NCBI RefSeq assembly: GCF_003987855.1
Contig: NZ_RXIZ01000009.1
Location: 1 to 64,000, forward strand
Reading direction: 5' to 3'
Length of the DNA stretch: 64,000 bases
DNA from: Hyphomicrobium sp.
GTDB lineage: Bacteria > Pseudomonadota > Alphaproteobacteria > Rhizobiales > Hyphomicrobiaceae
The notes beneath the pieces were generated by a model. That model searched no databases, was not told the origin of the DNA, and worked only from the letters and a program-made list of their open reading frames with translations. This document shows, piece after piece, positions 9,262 through 18,591 of the stretch. Each line of letters begins with the position of its first letter. Position 1 is the first letter of the stretch. Both the position numbers and the translations under genes were made by a program.

Positions 9262-9490
9262 ATACTACCTTAGTCTTAGGGCCCCTAAGGCTAACGTCAA
9301 TGGCATAAACGAATGAAAACCAGGGATGTGTTTGCCGTACATTGCCGCCGAAAAGCGTGCCGAGGACATCAAGAAGGGACTTGCCAGCCCTCAGGCTTGG
9401 CGATAGGCCCCGTGAGCATCCCAAAAGTTGGCTTCATTCAAAGCGGCGCATCCCGGCCGTGAGACAAAACATTTAGCCGGTCCCAATCCT

Positions 9491-10000
9491 ATGTCCGACG
9501 AATACCCGCTTCGCCCCTTTCTTCCCGCCGATGCGATGGCGCTTCGCGATCTCTTCGCGCAATCGATCGACGAACTGACGGTCGACGACTACGACGAGGA
9601 CCAAAGAATTGCCTGGGCGGCGAGCGCGGAAGATGCAGCCGAATTCCGGTCGCGTCTTGGGCAAGCGCTGACGCTTGTGGTGCAGCTCGACGGCGAGTAC
9701 CTGGGCTTTGGCTCGCTCAAGGACAACAAGACCATCGATATGCTTTATGTACATCCCGATTATGCCGGCGAAGGGGTGGGTACGGCGCTCGCCGAAGCGC
9801 TTGAAAAAATTGCGAGGGCCAGGGGGGCTGAGGCGGTGACCGTGGATGCGAGCGATACGGCAGTCCCATTCTTCGAGCGGCGCGGCTACGTTGCGACGCA
9901 GCGCAACTCTGTTCCGCGCGACGATCAGTGGCTTTCCAACACCACCATGATAAAGCGGCTGGCCGAGAGCCCGACCAAGAAGCCATCGAAGCCGTCATGA
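9491..10000 (+). CDS. GNAT family N-acetyltransferase
   Basis: A 169-residue Gcn5-related acetyltransferase. The acetyl-CoA-binding motif A reads DMLYVHPDYAGEGVGTALAEALE (positions about 78-100 of the protein), and the C-terminal motif B FFERRGYVATQRN is clear. The substrate is unknown. Its stop overlaps the start of the citramalate synthase gene (ATGA), so the two are co-translated, which may reflect only genome compactness. The start is chosen at the ATG before SDEYPLRPF; the open frame upstream lacks a ribosome site. Confidence 0.85.
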   Translation: MSDEYPLRPFLPADAMALRDLFAQSIDELTVDDYDEDQRIAWAASAEDAAEFRSRLGQALTLVVQLDGEYLGFGSLKDNKTIDMLYVHPDYAGEGVGTALAEALEKIARARGAEAVTVDASDTAVPFFERRGYVATQRNSVPRDDQWLSNTTMIKRLAESPTKKPSKPS

Positions 10001-11628
10001 GCAAGGAACGCCTTTATCTATTCGACACGACGTTGCGCGACGGAGCGCAGACGACAGGCGTCGACTTTTCGCTGGAAGACAAGCGGCGTCTGATGCGCGT
10101 GCTTGATGAACTGGGCGTCGATTACATCGAGGGCGGCTATCCAGGCGCCAACGCGACCGATAGCGAACTGTTCAACGTGCGTCCGGATTTGAAATCGGCC
10201 CGCTTTACCGCCTTCGGCATGACAAAGCGCGCCGGGCGTTCTGTCTCGAATGATCCGGGTTTCCAGGCAGTCTTGCAGTCCAGCGCCGACAGCATCTGCC
10301 TTGTTGCGAAGTCTTCGGACTATCAAGTCCGTGTCGCGCTCGGAATCACCAACGAGGAAAATCTCGAAGCCGTGGATCAGTCGGTGCGCGCCGTCGTCGA
10401 GACACAGCGAGAAGCGATGATCGACTGCGAGCATTTCTTCGACGGGTACAAATCGAACCGCGATTATGCGCTGGCCGTCGCCAAGACGGCCTTTGACGCG
10501 GGTGCGCGCTGGGTCGTGCTCTGCGATACCAATGGTGGCACGCTTCCGCACGAGGTCGAGCGGATCGTTGCCGACGTTGCTCAGCACGTTCCGGGCGCCA
10601 GTCTCGGCATTCACACGCACAATGATACGGAAAACGCCGTAGCCAATACCTTGATGGCGGTGCGGGCCGGTTGCCGCCAAATCCAGGGAACTTTGAATGG
10701 ATTGGGCGAGCGGTGCGGCAACGCAAATCTGACGTCGATCATTCCGACGCTTCTTTTGAAGAGCGAATTTGCCGATTACTTCGAAACCTCGGTTACGCCG
10801 GAGAAGCTCCGTACTCTGACGCACGCCAGCCGGGTGCTCGACGAAGTGCTGAACGAAGCGCCGAACAGGCACGCGCCCTACGTCGGGGAGAGCGCCTTTG
10901 CGACCAAAGCAGGCATTCACGCTTCCGCGCTTATGAAGGCGCCGGAGACATACGAACACGTGCCGCCTGAAAGCGTAGGTAACGAACGCAGGATCCTGGT
11001 TTCCAAGCAGGGTGGCAGGTCGTCGCTCACCTCTGCGCTCGATCGACTCGGCTTGCCTTCGGACAAGGACGACATCCGCGTTCAGGCTCTGCTTGATGAG
11101 GTCAAGGCGCGCGAAGATCTCGGCTATTCCTATGAGGCCGCGGAAGCTTCTTTCGAGTTGCTGGCGCGCCGCGCGCTCGCCACCGTGCCACGTTATTTCT
11201 CAGTCGATAACTTCCGCGTCACGGTCGAGCGCAAGGAAGAGCGATCCAAGTCGCACAACGGGAACGGCACTGTTTCGCAAGCGGTCGTGACGGTTTCGAT
11301 CGCGGGTGACGATGCCGCCCTCGTCTCGGTGGGTGAAGGTAACGGCCCGGTCAATGCACTCGATAAGGCGCTCCGAAGCGACCTCGGCCGCTATCAGAAG
11401 CATATCGAGCATGTTGAACTGGTGGACTATAAGGTTCGTATTCTGACGCAAACGCGGGACGGCGGTACCGCTTCGGTCACGCGCGTTCTCGTCGAGAGCC
11501 ACGATACCGAAACCGGTGATCGCTGGACGACAGTCGGCGTGTCGCCGAACATCATCGATGCGAGCTTCGAAGCGCTGCTTGACTCGATCAATTACAAGCT
11601 TCTGCGCGATAATGCGCGCGTAGGCTAA
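9997..11628 (+). CDS. cimA: (R)-citramalate synthase (LeuA/homocitrate synthase family)
   Basis: Condenses pyruvate and acetyl-CoA to citramalate, the threonine-independent route to 2-oxobutyrate and isoleucine. The 543-residue protein opens with the family catalytic motif FDTTLRDGAQT, has the metal-binding GIHTHNDTENAVAN, and ends in a LeuA dimer regulatory domain (about 400-540) for feedback control. The length and the alternative DGAQTTGVDFS motif favour the CimA clade over LeuA. 2-Isopropylmalate or homocitrate synthase remain possible on sequence alone. Its start overlaps the GNAT stop. Confidence 0.87.
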   Translation: MSKERLYLFDTTLRDGAQTTGVDFSLEDKRRLMRVLDELGVDYIEGGYPGANATDSELFNVRPDLKSARFTAFGMTKRAGRSVSNDPGFQAVLQSSADSICLVAKSSDYQVRVALGITNEENLEAVDQSVRAVVETQREAMIDCEHFFDGYKSNRDYALAVAKTAFDAGARWVVLCDTNGGTLPHEVERIVADVAQHVPGASLGIHTHNDTENAVANTLMAVRAGCRQIQGTLNGLGERCGNANLTSIIPTLLLKSEFADYFETSVTPEKLRTLTHASRVLDEVLNEAPNRHAPYVGESAFATKAGIHASALMKAPETYEHVPPESVGNERRILVSKQGGRSSLTSALDRLGLPSDKDDIRVQALLDEVKAREDLGYSYEAAEASFELLARRALATVPRYFSVDNFRVTVERKEERSKSHNGNGTVSQAVVTVSIAGDDAALVSVGEGNGPVNALDKALRSDLGRYQKHIEHVELVDYKVRILTQTRDGGTASVTRVLVESHDTETGDRWTTVGVSPNIIDASFEALLDSINYKLLRDNARVG

Positions 11629-11634
11629 TTGCCG

Positions 11635-11874
11635 TCACATCCAGCTCTTGCCGTCCTGCCCCTGGCAGCCCATTGGGGGCAGTGCCGTCGGGAAATTCCC
11701 ATGCAGCTTGTCGCAGCCCCACTTGCGCAAGGGTGCGGGCAGGACACTGTTGATCTGGATGCCCACTTCTTCATACGGGCTCGTCTTGTTCGTCACGTAA
11801 TTGTACCAGCGCTGACCGAAGAAGATCAGCCCTGCTACGATGATGATGAAAACTGTTCGGATCGCTTTGCGCAT
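11635..11874 (-). CDS. Small membrane protein of unknown function
   Basis: A 79-residue protein with one N-terminal membrane helix (about 6-21, AIRTVFIIIVAGLIFFGQ) and a short soluble tail containing two cysteines. It lies 63 bases downstream of the MoaD-like gene on the same strand and is probably in that operon. It is convergent with cimA with six bases between stops. I do not recognise the family. Confidence 0.55.
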   Translation of the reverse strand: MRKAIRTVFIIIVAGLIFFGQRWYNYVTNKTSPYEEVGIQINSVLPAPLRKWGCDKLHGNFPTALPPMGCQGQDGKSWM

Positions 11875-11937
11875 CAGCCATTCCCAGAATCGTGCCGAGA
11901 CATTGGCCGATCTTCGACGGTCAGGGAATAGCCGATC

Positions 11938-12237
11938 TCAGCCGCCGGCGATCGCGCCCACGATGAGGAAAGGCTGCGCGCCGCTGATGACTTCGGCCGG
12001 CAACGGCGCGTCAGGTGGTTCGTGCGAGATGTCTCGCTGACAGGCAAAAAATCGCAAGAATGCCCGGCGCTTTTGCGTTCCATGATCCCGGATTGTGCCG
12101 CGTAGTACCGGATATGAGCTTTCGAGCGCATCGAGCAAAGCCCTCTGCGTAGCGGCGGTCTCTCCCAGATCGACCGTTACTTCGCCGTTGATGTTGGCAT
12201 GCTTACGTAGATGCGACGGCAGCACGACGCGGATCAT
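11938..12237 (-). CDS. MoaD/ThiS-family ubiquitin-like sulfur-carrier-type protein
   Basis: A 99-residue beta-grasp protein ending in Gly-Gly (VGAIAGG), the C-terminus needed for adenylation and thiocarboxylate formation by MoeB/ThiF-type enzymes. It has the MoaD-like spacing [13 protein letters not shown] ... VTVDLGETA ... [13 protein letters not shown]. No molybdenum-cofactor gene is nearby. Its start overlaps the stop of the upstream BNR-repeat gene (ATGA), so the two products are made together. Its acceptor of sulfur is unknown; a carrier role is inferred only from the fold and the terminal GG. Confidence 0.8.
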   Translation of the reverse strand: MIRVVLPSHLRKHANINGEVTVDLGETAATQRALLDALESSYPVLRGTIRDHGTQKRRAFLRFFACQRDISHEPPDAPLPAEVISGAQPFLIVGAIAGG

Positions 12238-13349
12238 GAGAGCGTTTGCACTTCAACAGACAGCACGGCAGGAAGATCGCGGACGATGGTCGTCCAGCTA
12301 TCACCGGCGTCGGCAGAGCCGTAGACTTGCCCTCCTGTCGTACCGAAATAGACACCGCAAGAGTCAAGCGTGTCGACGGCCATCGCATCGCGCAGCACGT
12401 TCACGTAGCAGTTGGATTGCGGCAGTCCCTTCGTCAAAGGCTCCCAATCATTGCCGCCCGTTCGGCTGCGCCATACGCGCAATTGGCCATCGAGTGGAAA
12501 GTGCTCGGCATCGCTTTTGATCGGAACGACGTAGATCGTCTCTGGCTCATGCGCGTGCACGTCGATGACGAATCCGAAATCAGTGGGGAGGTTGCCACTC
12601 ACTTCGTGCCAGGAATTACCAGCATCGTTGGAACGCATCACATCCCAATGTTTCTGCATGTATAGGACGTCAGGGCGTGATGGGTGCAAGGCGAGGCGAT
12701 GTACGCAATGGCCAACCTCAGCCGTTGGATCGGGGATGTACTGCGATTTGAGTCCCTGGTTTATGGGCCGCCACGTCGCCCCACCATCATCGGTTCGAAA
12801 GGCGCCTGCGGCTGAAATCGCGATGAACATGCGCTTTGGATCTTTTGGATCGAGCAGAATAGTGTGGAGGCACATTCCTCCGGCGCCCGGCTGCCATTTC
12901 GGCCCAGATCCGTGGCCACGCAAACCAGATAATTCGGCCCACGATTTGCCGCCGTCCTTGGATTGGAAAAGGGCCGCGTCCTCCACGCCGGCGTACACGA
13001 TGTCAGGATCGGTCAGCGAGGGCTCGATATGCCAAACACGCTTGAATTCCCAAGGGTGCGGGGTCCCATCGTACCATTGATGCGTTCCGGGAACGCCGTC
13101 GTAAGCGAATGTGTTGTCAACGGCTTCCCATGTTTTACCGCCGTCGCTCGATCGTTGGATTTGCTGGCCGAACCAGCCGCTCGATTGTGAGGCGTAGATC
13201 CGGTTGGGATCGGCGGGTGAGCCTTTGACGTGGTAGATTTCCCAGCCGGCGAAATGCGGCCCGCTGACGTCCCAGTCCTGGCGCTTGCCATCGGATGTCA
13301 GGATGAATGCGCCTTTGCGCGTGCCAACCAGTAATCGAACGCCAGTCAT
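12234..13349 (-). CDS. BNR/Asp-box beta-propeller protein (sialidase-like fold, function unknown)
   Basis: A 371-residue protein with repeated Asp-boxes of form S-x-D-x-G-x-T-W ([51 protein letters not shown]). This gives a six- or seven-bladed propeller. No signal peptide is seen, so it is probably cytosolic. The name sialidase would be misleading because catalytic residues were not identified. The start ATG has GGAGGTGA five bases upstream. It overlaps the MoaD-like gene by four bases; this pairing is the main clue to its role. Confidence 0.82.
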   Translation of the reverse strand: MTGVRLLVGTRKGAFILTSDGKRQDWDVSGPHFAGWEIYHVKGSPADPNRIYASQSSGWFGQQIQRSSDGGKTWEAVDNTFAYDGVPGTHQWYDGTPHPWEFKRVWHIEPSLTDPDIVYAGVEDAALFQSKDGGKSWAELSGLRGHGSGPKWQPGAGGMCLHTILLDPKDPKRMFIAISAAGAFRTDDGGATWRPINQGLKSQYIPDPTAEVGHCVHRLALHPSRPDVLYMQKHWDVMRSNDAGNSWHEVSGNLPTDFGFVIDVHAHEPETIYVVPIKSDAEHFPLDGQLRVWRSRTGGNDWEPLTKGLPQSNCYVNVLRDAMAVDTLDSCGVYFGTTGGQVYGSADAGDSWTTIVRDLPAVLSVEVQTLS

Positions 13350-13527
13350 GTCACCTCCCGATTTACTTCGGCAGCCACATGTACCTTCGGCTGAAGGCCA
13401 ATTTTCGGCCGCTGCTAGCCTCAAGACGAACGGTGAGGTGAGGGGCCGACAGTTTCCCTGAAAAAATTCGGACGACCGTAGTGGACCTATTGCGCCTGCC
13501 AATGGGATCGGTCGAGGCGCGAGCATT

Positions 13528-13854
13528 CTATGCAATGTTCAGTGGGGCTGTCGCGACGGTTTGAACGCCGTCATCGTCGGTCCAGGTGACCTCGATGATA
13601 CCCGGTCCCGGTACCCGCATCTGAAACGCAAGATAAGGATTGGCGGAGATCCCGGGGCCGAACTCAGCACGAAAGACCTCACGGCCATCAAATTTCGCTA
13701 CGAAGGAATTGATAATATCTCGCGGAATCGGCTTGCCGTTCTTATCGCGACGATTGCCCGTTTCCATTTCGTGACGGACAAGCGTCTTCACTTCGATAAC
13801 GTCACCCTGTTTGATGATGTCCGGAAGCTTGATGCGCGGATTGGTTGCTGCCAT
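13528..13854 (-). CDS. soxZ: SoxZ, thiosulfate-oxidation carrier partner
   Basis: A 108-residue immunoglobulin-fold protein that forms the SoxYZ heterodimer carrying sulfur intermediates in the periplasm. Typical features are [19 protein letters not shown] (first half of the protein), [10 protein letters not shown] and the [12 protein letters not shown]-like loop. It has no signal peptide of its own, so it is probably exported bound to SoxY, as known for the family. It lies 13 bases after soxY. No soxA, soxX, soxB or soxCD is in the window. Confidence 0.92.
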   Translation of the reverse strand: MAATNPRIKLPDIIKQGDVIEVKTLVRHEMETGNRRDKNGKPIPRDIINSFVAKFDGREVFRAEFGPGISANPYLAFQMRVPGPGIIEVTWTDDDGVQTVATAPLNIA

Positions 13855-13867
13855 TCGCTTAAGTTCC

Positions 13868-14359
13868 TCAGATACCACAGCCGCCGATGAGGACCTTCAC
13901 GCCCGTCGTGGAGATCAGCATTTCGCCACCAGACTTCACAGCCAGCACGATGACGTCTTGCGTCTTTGCCAGACGCATCCGGCTCTGCACCCGCGCGACG
14001 GCATTCAGCGGAGACAAATGGAACGTGGCGACATGGGCGTGGGGGTTGGCGGTCGAAAGCAGATGGATGGCGCTGACATAATCAGTCTCCGTCATCGGGC
14101 TATCTACGGCGATCGTTATCGGAACGAAGTTCCCGTTGTCGGCCGTTTCGGGGAGATCGACGGTGATCTTGCCTTCTACTGGTGCGGCGTTCCCCACGAG
14201 CTTGGCGAACACCTCTTTGAATTCCGCACTTCTCTCGGATGGCAAGGCGGAAGGGACTTCGTCTCCCCTGGCGATGAATGGTGACAAGCTAACGGCCGCG
14301 GCCGCAGTCGTGAGAAAGGTCCGTCGGTTAAGAATTGAGAGTGCGATGCTGTGGCCCAC
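13868..14359 (-). CDS. soxY: SoxY, sulfur-carrying subunit
   Basis: A periplasmic protein of 163 residues with a Tat-type signal (NRRTFLTTAAAAVSLSP, about 11-27). It has a C-terminal swinging arm ending GGCGI. The cysteine binds the sulfur intermediate; most SoxY end GGCGG, so the final Ile replaces Gly. The start is a GTG with CGAGG upstream. First gene of soxYZ, divergent from the sulfide dehydrogenase flavoprotein. It could serve sulfide, polysulfide or thiosulfate processing by a partial Sox route. Confidence 0.92.
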   Translation of the reverse strand: MGHSIALSILNRRTFLTTAAAAVSLSPFIARGDEVPSALPSERSAEFKEVFAKLVGNAAPVEGKITVDLPETADNGNFVPITIAVDSPMTETDYVSAIHLLSTANPHAHVATFHLSPLNAVARVQSRMRLAKTQDVIVLAVKSGGEMLISTTGVKVLIGGCGI

Positions 14360-14464
14360 GCGCGCGGCCTCGGATGACTAAGAGATTGTCATTTAGGAAG
14401 CGAGGGGCCGAAGCTCCAACACCTTACCGTTTATTTTCCTGACACGGCGGGGCCGGCATGGCAA

Positions 14465-14548
14465 ATGTCGCTGGAAAAGAAGGTGATCGAAATCGGGCCA
14501 GCCCGCCAAGCTGAGGTCGGAATACCAGAAATCTGGGGCAGGAAATGA
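14465..14548 (+). CDS. Possible 27-residue upstream peptide overlapping the sulfide dehydrogenase start
   Basis: A short frame starting at ATG and reading MSLEKKVIEIGPARQ ... IPEIWGRK stops at a TGA that overlaps the next gene's ATG (ATGA). The overlap and the GGCAGGAA site inside it would couple translation. No homologue is recognised and the frame could be chance, so this is tentative. Confidence 0.2.
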   Translation: MSLEKKVIEIGPARQAEVGIPEIWGRK

Positions 14549-15864
14549 CTGATATTACGCGCCGGGATTTCAACCGGGTGGCGGGGGCTGCGGGACTGGC
14601 CGCGATCTTGGAACTGCCAAGGCCGGCGCTTGCCGCCGGTGTGGCGCGTGTCGTGATTGTCGGCGGCGGTCCGGGAGGCGCGGGAGTCGCGAACCGCCTC
14701 AAGACGGCGGACGCAAATCTCGACGTCGTGCTTGTCGAGCCCAAGGAGCGATACACAACCTGCTTCTACTCGAACCTTTATCTCGGTGGCTTTCGTACTT
14801 TCAAATCGATTACCCACGACTATGAGGGCGTGAAGAGGCGCGGGATCAACGTCATCACAGATACCGTGACCGGCATCGATACGGCGGCGAAAAAGGTGAC
14901 GCTCGCGAAGGGGCAACCGCTCACCTACGATCGTCTCGTCGTGGCGCCAGGTATCGATTTCAAATGGGATGCGATCGAGGGCTATTCGCCGGAAGCAGCC
15001 AAGATCATGCCTCATGCCTGGCAAGGGGGCGCACAGACGTGGCTCTTGAAGGAGAAGCTTTTGGCACTGCCCGACGGGGGATTGGTCGTCATGTCTATTC
15101 CTCCCAATCCTTATCGCTGTCCTCCTGGGCCCTACGAGCGCGCCTGCATGATCGCGCATTTTCTGAAGACCAAGAAGCCGAAGGCGAAGCTGGTCATCTT
15201 CGATGCGAAGAAAACGTACTCGAAGCAAGCGGTGTTCGAGGAAGCGTTCGACGAGTATTACAAGGGTATCGTCGAGATAAATCTGACGAACGAGATTGAC
15301 GATTTTTCCGTCGTCAAAGTTGATGCGAAGACGGGCGTCGTGACGACCAAGGCTGGACGTTCGGAACGCGCGGCGCTCGCAAATATTATTCCGCCTCAGA
15401 AGGCCGGAGCCATAGCTGCGAGCTCGGGTTTGACAGACGGCGACTGGTGTCCCGTCGATCCCGTCAACTTCACGTCTACCAAAGCCAAGGACGTGTATGT
15501 TTTGGGGGATGCGGCAATCGCCAACGACATGCCGAAGTCCGCCTATTCGGCGCTCAGCCAGGCCGGTGTCGTGGCCGCAGATATCATTGCCGACCTTCGG
15601 GGGAAGCCGCGAGAAACGGGCCGCTACCGCAATACCTGTTGGTCTATGGTTGCGCCCGACAACAGTGCCAAGATCGGCGGCGATTATGTGCCGGCTACCA
15701 AGGACGGAAAGCACTATCTCGAGGTGAAAGAACCCTTCATTTCCAAACCTGATGACAGTGCTGACATGCGCCGGCAAGTCTTCCAGGAAAGCGCCGATTG
15801 GTATCAGACGATTTGCGAAGACTTATTCGGAGAGACGCCGCTTCCGAATTTCCGCAATCCTTAA
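14545..15864 (+). CDS. Flavocytochrome c sulfide dehydrogenase flavoprotein subunit (SoxF/FccB type)
   Basis: A Tat-exported FAD protein of 439 residues that oxidises sulfide to sulfur species. The N-terminal Tat motif is TRRDFNRVAG. The FAD-binding GGGPGGAG follows at about residue 41. Cysteines in YTTCFYSN and PYRCPPGPYE match the redox-disulfide region of FccB, and an FCSD C-terminal domain ends the protein. No cytochrome subunit gene (fccA/soxE) adjoins it, which is unusual and suggests it uses a separate cytochrome. It is divergent from soxYZ and probably shares regulation. Confidence 0.9.
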   Translation: MTDITRRDFNRVAGAAGLAAILELPRPALAAGVARVVIVGGGPGGAGVANRLKTADANLDVVLVEPKERYTTCFYSNLYLGGFRTFKSITHDYEGVKRRGINVITDTVTGIDTAAKKVTLAKGQPLTYDRLVVAPGIDFKWDAIEGYSPEAAKIMPHAWQGGAQTWLLKEKLLALPDGGLVVMSIPPNPYRCPPGPYERACMIAHFLKTKKPKAKLVIFDAKKTYSKQAVFEEAFDEYYKGIVEINLTNEIDDFSVVKVDAKTGVVTTKAGRSERAALANIIPPQKAGAIAASSGLTDGDWCPVDPVNFTSTKAKDVYVLGDAAIANDMPKSAYSALSQAGVVAADIIADLRGKPRETGRYRNTCWSMVAPDNSAKIGGDYVPATKDGKHYLEVKEPFISKPDDSADMRRQVFQESADWYQTICEDLFGETPLPNFRNP

Positions 15865-16003
15865 ACTTTGTCGCGCAGCATCGGGACTAGGCCTGAGTGT
15901 GGGTCAATGTATCTGCAAGATTAGGTGCTGCCGCACAATCGTGATTAATTAGCCTCAGAATGTGGTCCATGCCGCCCTGGACTTTTGCGAGCGGTTTACC
16001 CGA

Positions 16004-16021
16004 GTTGACGTATACGTCAAC
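16004..16021. promoter_or_regulatory. Perfect 18 bp palindromic operator upstream of fadE
   Basis: The sequence GTTGACGTATACGTCAAC reads identically on both strands and lies 61 bases before the fadE start. It fits the TTnACGTnnACGTnAA form I recall for LiuR-type MerR regulators of acyl-CoA catabolism. A MerR-family gene lies at 22017-22451 beside fadD. The pairing of site and protein is inference. Confidence 0.65.
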
Positions 16022-16082
16022 GGATGGTAACGGGCCACGCTAAGACTATCGCCCTGCGGCAGCCCTTACGGGAGGCACGGAA

Positions 16083-18560
16083 ATGGCACCGGTCGTTCTT
16101 GTTTTATTGGCGCTGGTCGCCTTCTTGGCGCTTGGCATGCTCCGGGTTCCCCTTTGGGGCTGGGCGGCTGCCGTCGGTGTCTGGACGCTTCTGGCGACTG
16201 GCGGCCACGTAGGACTGTTTTCGGCGGTTGCCTGGCTGCCCTTCCTCGCGCTCGCGGTGCTGTCGATACCGAGCGTACGGCGTAGCGTGATCGTCGCGCC
16301 TGTCTTTGCACAAGTCCGCAAAATTCTCCCCCGCGTTTCAGATACCGAGGCTCAGGCCTTGGAGGCCGGAACGGTCGGCTTTGACGCCGAACTTTTTTCC
16401 GGCGCGCCGGATTGGAATACGCTGAAGTCGGTTCCGCCGATCGAATTGACGGCAGAGGAGCGCGCGTTTCTCGACGGCCCCACTGAAGATCTCTGCCGCA
16501 TGATCGACGACTGGCAGGTGCGTCACGCTCTTCACGAAGTGCCTGAAGAGATCTGGGACTTCGTCAAGCGCAACGGCTTCCTTGGCATGCTCATCTCGAA
16601 GGAGCACGGCGGCCTCGGGTTCTCGCCTCAGGCGCAGTCGCTCATCCTCGGCAAGATAGCCTCCCGCTCGCCCGATGTCGTGACGATCGTCATGGTGCCG
16701 AACTCGCTTGGGCCGGGCGAACTCATCGAGAAGTACGGCACGGACGAGCAGAAGCACTATTACCTGCCCCGCCTGGCGAAAGGCGAAGAGGTTCCCTGCT
16801 TCTCGCTGACTGGGCCGACGTCGGGTTCTGACGCCGCCACAATGCGCGATGTGGGATACGTCACGCGTGGGACTTTCAAAGGCCAAGAGACGCTTGGCAT
16901 TCGGCTCTCATGGGACAAGCGCTACATTACGCTGGGTCCTAAAGCGACGCTCGTCGGCCTCGCATTCCGCCTGTTCGATACCGACAACCTGCTCGGAAAG
17001 GGCGAGGACATCGGGATCACGCTCGCGCTCATTCCTGCCGATCACCCTGGCGTCAATATTGGTCGGCGGCATCTGCCATCCGGGGCTGCATTTCCAAACG
17101 GCCCCAACTGGGGCAATGACGTCTTCATCCCCATGGATTGGGTTATCGGCGGCGACAAGATGGCCGGCAACGGCTGGCGCATGCTGATGGAATGCCTCTC
17201 GGCTGGCCGCGCGATTTCGCTGCCGTCGTCCGCGACGGCGGGTGCGAAGATGATGCTGCGCGTGACCTCCGCGTACGCCCGCATTCGCAAGCAGTTCGGC
17301 TTGCCCGTGTCGCGCATGGAGGGCATCGAGGAACCGCTCGTGCGCATCATCGAAACGGCGTACGTCAACGAGGCTGCGCGTGCGATGACGGCAGCGATGG
17401 TTTCACGCGGCGAGAAGCCGTCCGTCATCTCGGCACTGATGAAATATCAGACGACCGAGAAGATGCGACACGCTGTGAATGACGCCATGGATATCCACGG
17501 TGGTCGCGGGATCTGCGATGGCCCGGCAAACTATCTGCAGTCTGCCTACCAGATGGTCCCTGTCGGGATCACGGTCGAAGGCGCGAATATTCTGACACGC
17601 ACCCTGATCACGTTCGCCCAAGGGGCGCTGCGCTCGCACCCGTATCTCTACAAGGAAGTGCAGGCCGCTCAGGATCCGGACAAGCGGCGCGGGCTCGATG
17701 CTTTCGAAGCGGCTTTTAACAATCACATCGCGTTCTCGCTTTCGAACGCTACGGGCGGCTTTGTGCACAATTTGACGGGCGGTGCGTTCGTCAAAGCGCC
17801 GGACGACGCTCTGCGCATGTCGCACTGGTATCGCCAGCTCGGTCGCGCCAGCCGCTCTTATGCATTTGTCGCCGATCTCACGGTCGCGCTTCTGGGCGGC
17901 GGATTGAAAACGAAGCAGAAGATCACAGGCCGGATGGCGGACGCCTTATCCGAACTCTACATGCTTTCCGCTACCCTCAAACGCTATGACGATGACGGCC
18001 GTCCGGATGGCGATGAATTGATCGTCCAGCTTGCCGCCGAGAATGCTCTCTACCGCTTCCAGGAAGCTATGAGCGGCGTGATCGAGAACTTCCCTGTTCG
18101 CTGGGCCCAGCCTTTGATGAGCGTCGTTGTCTTCCCGTTAGGCCGGCGCCACAGGCCCGCGTCGGACGTCTTGGGCCATCAAGTCGCACGGCATGTCCTT
18201 CAGCCTGGCGAAGTGCGTGATCGTCTGACCCGCGATATCTTCGTCTCCAAGGATGTGAACGATCCCACCGGCATCCTCGAGGTGACGCTCGAAAAAGTGA
18301 TTGCCGCCGAGCCCGTCGAGAAGAAGCTCGAAAAAGCAATCCGCGACGGGGTTGTTCGGAGATATCACGGTAGCGACTGGTTCGCAGATGCGCATCTCAA
18401 GGGCGTGATTACCGCCGATGAAGCCGACCAGCTTCGCGAGGTTGAACGGCTTGTGGCGCGGGTCATTGCTGTCGATCATTTCGATCCCCAGGAAGTCAAA
18501 CCGAATTATGTGACGCTCGGCCACAACGCTCGCGGCGCCGAGAGTCTCGCGGCGGAATGA
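16083..18560 (+). CDS. fadE: Long acyl-CoA dehydrogenase, FadE type
   Basis: Catalyses the first step of fatty acyl-CoA beta-oxidation, introducing the trans-2 double bond on FAD. It is 825 residues, close to E. coli FadE (814) and much longer than ordinary acyl-CoA dehydrogenases. Residues 1 to about 65 hold hydrophobic membrane segments. A dehydrogenase core follows (SLTGPTSGSDAATMRD, then the DIHGGRGICDGP and GITVEGANILTR segments, the latter with the catalytic Glu) and a FadE-specific C-terminal domain. GGGAGG lies upstream of the ATG. It heads an operon with the fadB-like and fadI-like genes. Confidence 0.93.
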   Translation: MAPVVLVLLALVAFLALGMLRVPLWGWAAAVGVWTLLATGGHVGLFSAVAWLPFLALAVLSIPSVRRSVIVAPVFAQVRKILPRVSDTEAQALEAGTVGFDAELFSGAPDWNTLKSVPPIELTAEERAFLDGPTEDLCRMIDDWQVRHALHEVPEEIWDFVKRNGFLGMLISKEHGGLGFSPQAQSLILGKIASRSPDVVTIVMVPNSLGPGELIEKYGTDEQKHYYLPRLAKGEEVPCFSLTGPTSGSDAATMRDVGYVTRGTFKGQETLGIRLSWDKRYITLGPKATLVGLAFRLFDTDNLLGKGEDIGITLALIPADHPGVNIGRRHLPSGAAFPNGPNWGNDVFIPMDWVIGGDKMAGNGWRMLMECLSAGRAISLPSSATAGAKMMLRVTSAYARIRKQFGLPVSRMEGIEEPLVRIIETAYVNEAARAMTAAMVSRGEKPSVISALMKYQTTEKMRHAVNDAMDIHGGRGICDGPANYLQSAYQMVPVGITVEGANILTRTLITFAQGALRSHPYLYKEVQAAQDPDKRRGLDAFEAAFNNHIAFSLSNATGGFVHNLTGGAFVKAPDDALRMSHWYRQLGRASRSYAFVADLTVALLGGGLKTKQKITGRMADALSELYMLSATLKRYDDDGRPDGDELIVQLAAENALYRFQEAMSGVIENFPVRWAQPLMSVVVFPLGRRHRPASDVLGHQVARHVLQPGEVRDRLTRDIFVSKDVNDPTGILEVTLEKVIAAEPVEKKLEKAIRDGVVRRYHGSDWFADAHLKGVITADEADQLREVERLVARVIAVDHFDPQEVKPNYVTLGHNARGAESLAAE

Positions 18561-18591
18561 ACCCCGCGCCAATTTTTTGTTGAGGTGTACG

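Noticed and set aside
12234-13349. True sialidase
   Set aside because: Asp-boxes give only the fold; no signal peptide and no catalytic Arg triad or Tyr-Glu pair was identified.
14431-15777. Long minus-strand frame opposite the sulfide dehydrogenase gene
   Set aside because: It mirrors the codon third positions of a certain gene and has no domain-like features.
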